A stretch of DNA of 64,000 nt from Clostridium mediterraneense (GTDB lineage Bacteria; Bacillota; Clostridia; Clostridiales; Clostridiaceae), in the NCBI RefSeq assembly GCF_900091705.1, contig NZ_LT594783.1, positions 1 through 64,000 on the forward strand. Reading direction: 5' to 3'. The stretch's first letter is position 1, and each line of letters starts with the position of its first letter. Made by a program: the position numbers and the translations under genes. This document shows, one piece after another, positions 62,401 to 64,000 of the stretch. The notes beneath the pieces were generated by a model, which was given only the letters and a program-made list of their open reading frames with translations, did no database searches and was not told where the DNA came from.

Positions 62401-63809
62401 TATCCGATACTCCCTTCAAGTTCAAGAGTAATTAAATTATTCATTTCAACTGCATATTCTAAAGGTAATTCCTTTGATATAGGTTCAACAAATCCTCTAA
62501 CTATCATAGCTTTTGCTTCTTCTTCACTAATACCTCTAGACATTAGATAGAAGATAGCATCATCACTTATCTTACCAATTTTAGCTTCATGACTTATTTC
62601 AACAGCATCTGTTGCTAAATCGATAACTGGAATAGTATCTGATTTTGATTCTTGGTCAAGCATTAATGATTCACAAGAAACTGTTGATTTTGAACCTTCA
62701 GCATGTGGCATTACTTGAACAAGTCCTCTGTATGTTGCTATTCCTCCATTTTTTGAAATTGACTTAGAATTTATTGTTGAAGAAGTATTCTTAGCTGCAT
62801 GAATAACTTTTGCTCCTGTATCTAAGTTTTGTCCATGTCCTGCGAATGAAACTCCTGTGAATTCTGACTTAGCATTTTCTCCTCTTAAGAAGCTTGTTGG
62901 ATATAACATTGAAATTTTTGAACCAAATGAACCTGAAACCCATTCTATTAATCCATCTTTATCAACTAAAGCTTTCTTTGTATTAAGGTTTAACATGTTC
63001 TTAGACCAGTTTTCTATTGTTGAATATCTAAGTTTTGCTCCTTCTTTTACAAACAATTCAACACATCCAGCATGTAAATTTGTAAGATTGTATTTTGGAG
63101 CTGAACATCCTTCTATAAAGTGAAGACTTGCTCCTTTTTCAACTATTATTAATGTATGCTCAAATTGACCTGCCCCAGGTGAATTTAATCTAAAGTATGA
63201 TTGAAGTGGCATGTCTACATGAACACCTTCTGGTACATAAACAAATGAACCACCTGACCACACAGCCCCATGAAGAGCTGCAAATTTATGATCATTTACT
63301 GGAACACATTTCATGAAATACTTTTTAACTATATCTTCATGTTCTATAAGTGCTGTTTCCATATCTGTATAAATAACTCCTTGTTCAACAAGTTCTTCTT
63401 TTATACTATGATAAACAACTTCTGAATCATATTGAGCTCCAACACCTGCAAGAGATTTCTTTTCTGCTTCTGGAATTTTAAGAAGATCAAAAGTATTTCT
63501 TATATCCTCTGGTACTTCTTCCCAAGTTTCAGCAAGCTTTCCTTTTGGTCTAACATAAGCTACTATATCATCCATATTAAGCTCACTTAAATCTGGTCCC
63601 CATGTTGGCATATCTATTCTATTGTAAGTTTCTAGTGCCTTTAATCTAAATTCTCTCATCCATTGAGGATCATTTTTTTCATTTGATATTTGTTCAACAA
63701 TTTCTCTTGTTAAACCTCTTTCTGTTTTATAACTAAATTCATCTTCATTTTTTATATCATAAATTCCTCTGTCCATATCTTCGACATAGGTTTTTTTCTT
63801 TTCTGCCAT
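62400..63809 (-). CDS. sufB: SufB, Fe-S cluster scaffold component, 469 aa
   Basis: The characteristic SufB sequence includes WAGPDLSEL-like WGPDLSEL, QGVIYTDMETAL, KCVPVNDHKFAALHGAVWSGGSFVYVPEGV and the C-terminal ISHEAKIGKISDDAIFYLMSRGISEEEAKAMIVRGFVEPI. It is the main scaffold and contact of the SufC ATPase. The length is normal. The ribosome binding site is TTGGAGGTAG. It is second gene in the operon, 29 bases after sufC. Confidence 0.97.
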   Translation of the reverse strand: MAEKKKTYVEDMDRGIYDIKNEDEFSYKTERGLTREIVEQISNEKNDPQWMREFRLKALETYNRIDMPTWGPDLSELNMDDIVAYVRPKGKLAETWEEVPEDIRNTFDLLKIPEAEKKSLAGVGAQYDSEVVYHSIKEELVEQGVIYTDMETALIEHEDIVKKYFMKCVPVNDHKFAALHGAVWSGGSFVYVPEGVHVDMPLQSYFRLNSPGAGQFEHTLIIVEKGASLHFIEGCSAPKYNLTNLHAGCVELFVKEGAKLRYSTIENWSKNMLNLNTKKALVDKDGLIEWVSGSFGSKISMLYPTSFLRGENAKSEFTGVSFAGHGQNLDTGAKVIHAAKNTSSTINSKSISKNGGIATYRGLVQVMPHAEGSKSTVSCESLMLDQESKSDTIPVIDLATDAVEISHEAKIGKISDDAIFYLMSRGISEEEAKAMIVRGFVEPISKELPLEYAVEMNNLITLELEGSIG

Positions 63810-63838
63810 ATTGCTACCTCCAATTTTAGTTTTCTATA

Positions 63839-64000
63839 TTATTTTCTGAAACTTTCATATCCATTTTCTTGTATTTCATTAGCAAGACTAGCATCTCCTG
63901 TCTTAACTATTTTTCCATCAACTAAAATGTGAACATAGTCTACTTTTAAGCTATCTAAAATCTTATTATTATGAGTGATTATTAAAACTGCATTATTTTC
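63839..64000 (-). CDS. sufC: SufC ATPase, C-terminal part (cut by window edge)
   Basis: The frame enters at the right edge and ends at TAA 63839-63841. The last 53 residues include AVLIITHNNKILDSLKVDYVHI and DGKIVKTGD, matching the H-loop histidine and the C-terminal end of SufC. It is the ABC-type ATPase of the SufBCD complex and here first or an early gene of the operon; its Walker motifs and promoter lie beyond the window. Confidence 0.93.
   Translation of the reverse strand, partial: ENNAVLIITHNNKILDSLKVDYVHILVDGKIVKTGDASLANEIQENGYESFRK

Overview
The window is very AT-rich DNA from a Gram-positive, endospore-forming anaerobe, most likely a Clostridium sensu stricto species. The indications are near-exclusive AGA arginine codons, strong GGAGG-type ribosome binding sites, SufBCDSU, DegV, rubrerythrin, ECF-type transporter parts and a CotA-like coat oxidase. 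No rRNA, tRNA, CRISPR array or prophage was seen. Almost every gene has its own strong intrinsic terminator, so most are transcribed alone or in pairs.

Layout. Positions 1-301 are the right end of an IS1182-type element. From 0.3 to 28.9 kb lies a patchwork of mostly small, poorly characterised genes: a degenerate exonuclease-like protein, a SUKH protein, and several single-pass secreted or membrane-anchored proteins with Ser/Thr/Asn-rich stalks. Two of these secreted proteins are paralogs and flank a tandem pair of 31-residue membrane microproteins that are too short for usual gene callers. Recognisable genes here are an AlaX-type tRNA editing enzyme, an ECF sigma/anti-sigma pair, Nudix hydrolases, a class V aminotransferase, PnuC, a lytic transglycosylase, an ECF S component, a YdjM-like protein, DegV, an Old-Yellow-Enzyme relative and a DHA2 drug exporter. 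A structured, gene-free region at 21.78-21.99 kb looks like a small RNA or a regulatory leader.

From 29 to 41.5 kb the genes concern stress, sugar and metals: rubrerythrin with a PerR-like box, a 6-phospho-beta-glucosidase with a GntR-like operator, the copper ATPase CopA with a GC-rich CsoR-like dyad at its start site, an amino acid permease, a MATE exporter divergent from a MerR regulator (19-bp promoter spacer), and a CotA-type multicopper oxidase with an unusual extension of about 270 residues.

From 41.5 to 46 kb is a sugar locus: fructokinase, cyclase-family hydrolase, RpiR regulator and, divergently, a free-standing RarA/MgsA C-terminal domain protein with a lone PTS EIIC. From 46 to 59.5 kb come two Gfo/Idh/MocA oxidoreductases, metE under a SAM-I riboswitch, a membrane HEXXH protein, a sugar porter with foreign-looking arginine codons and a cre site, an isochorismatase-fold protein lacking the usual cysteine, an HD hydrolase, a DUF1002 protein and an alpha/beta hydrolase. 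Two loci here carry related 12-bp tandem repeats (TTTGTGTTTACR). The window ends in the sufCBDSU iron-sulfur operon, read leftwards and cut inside sufC.
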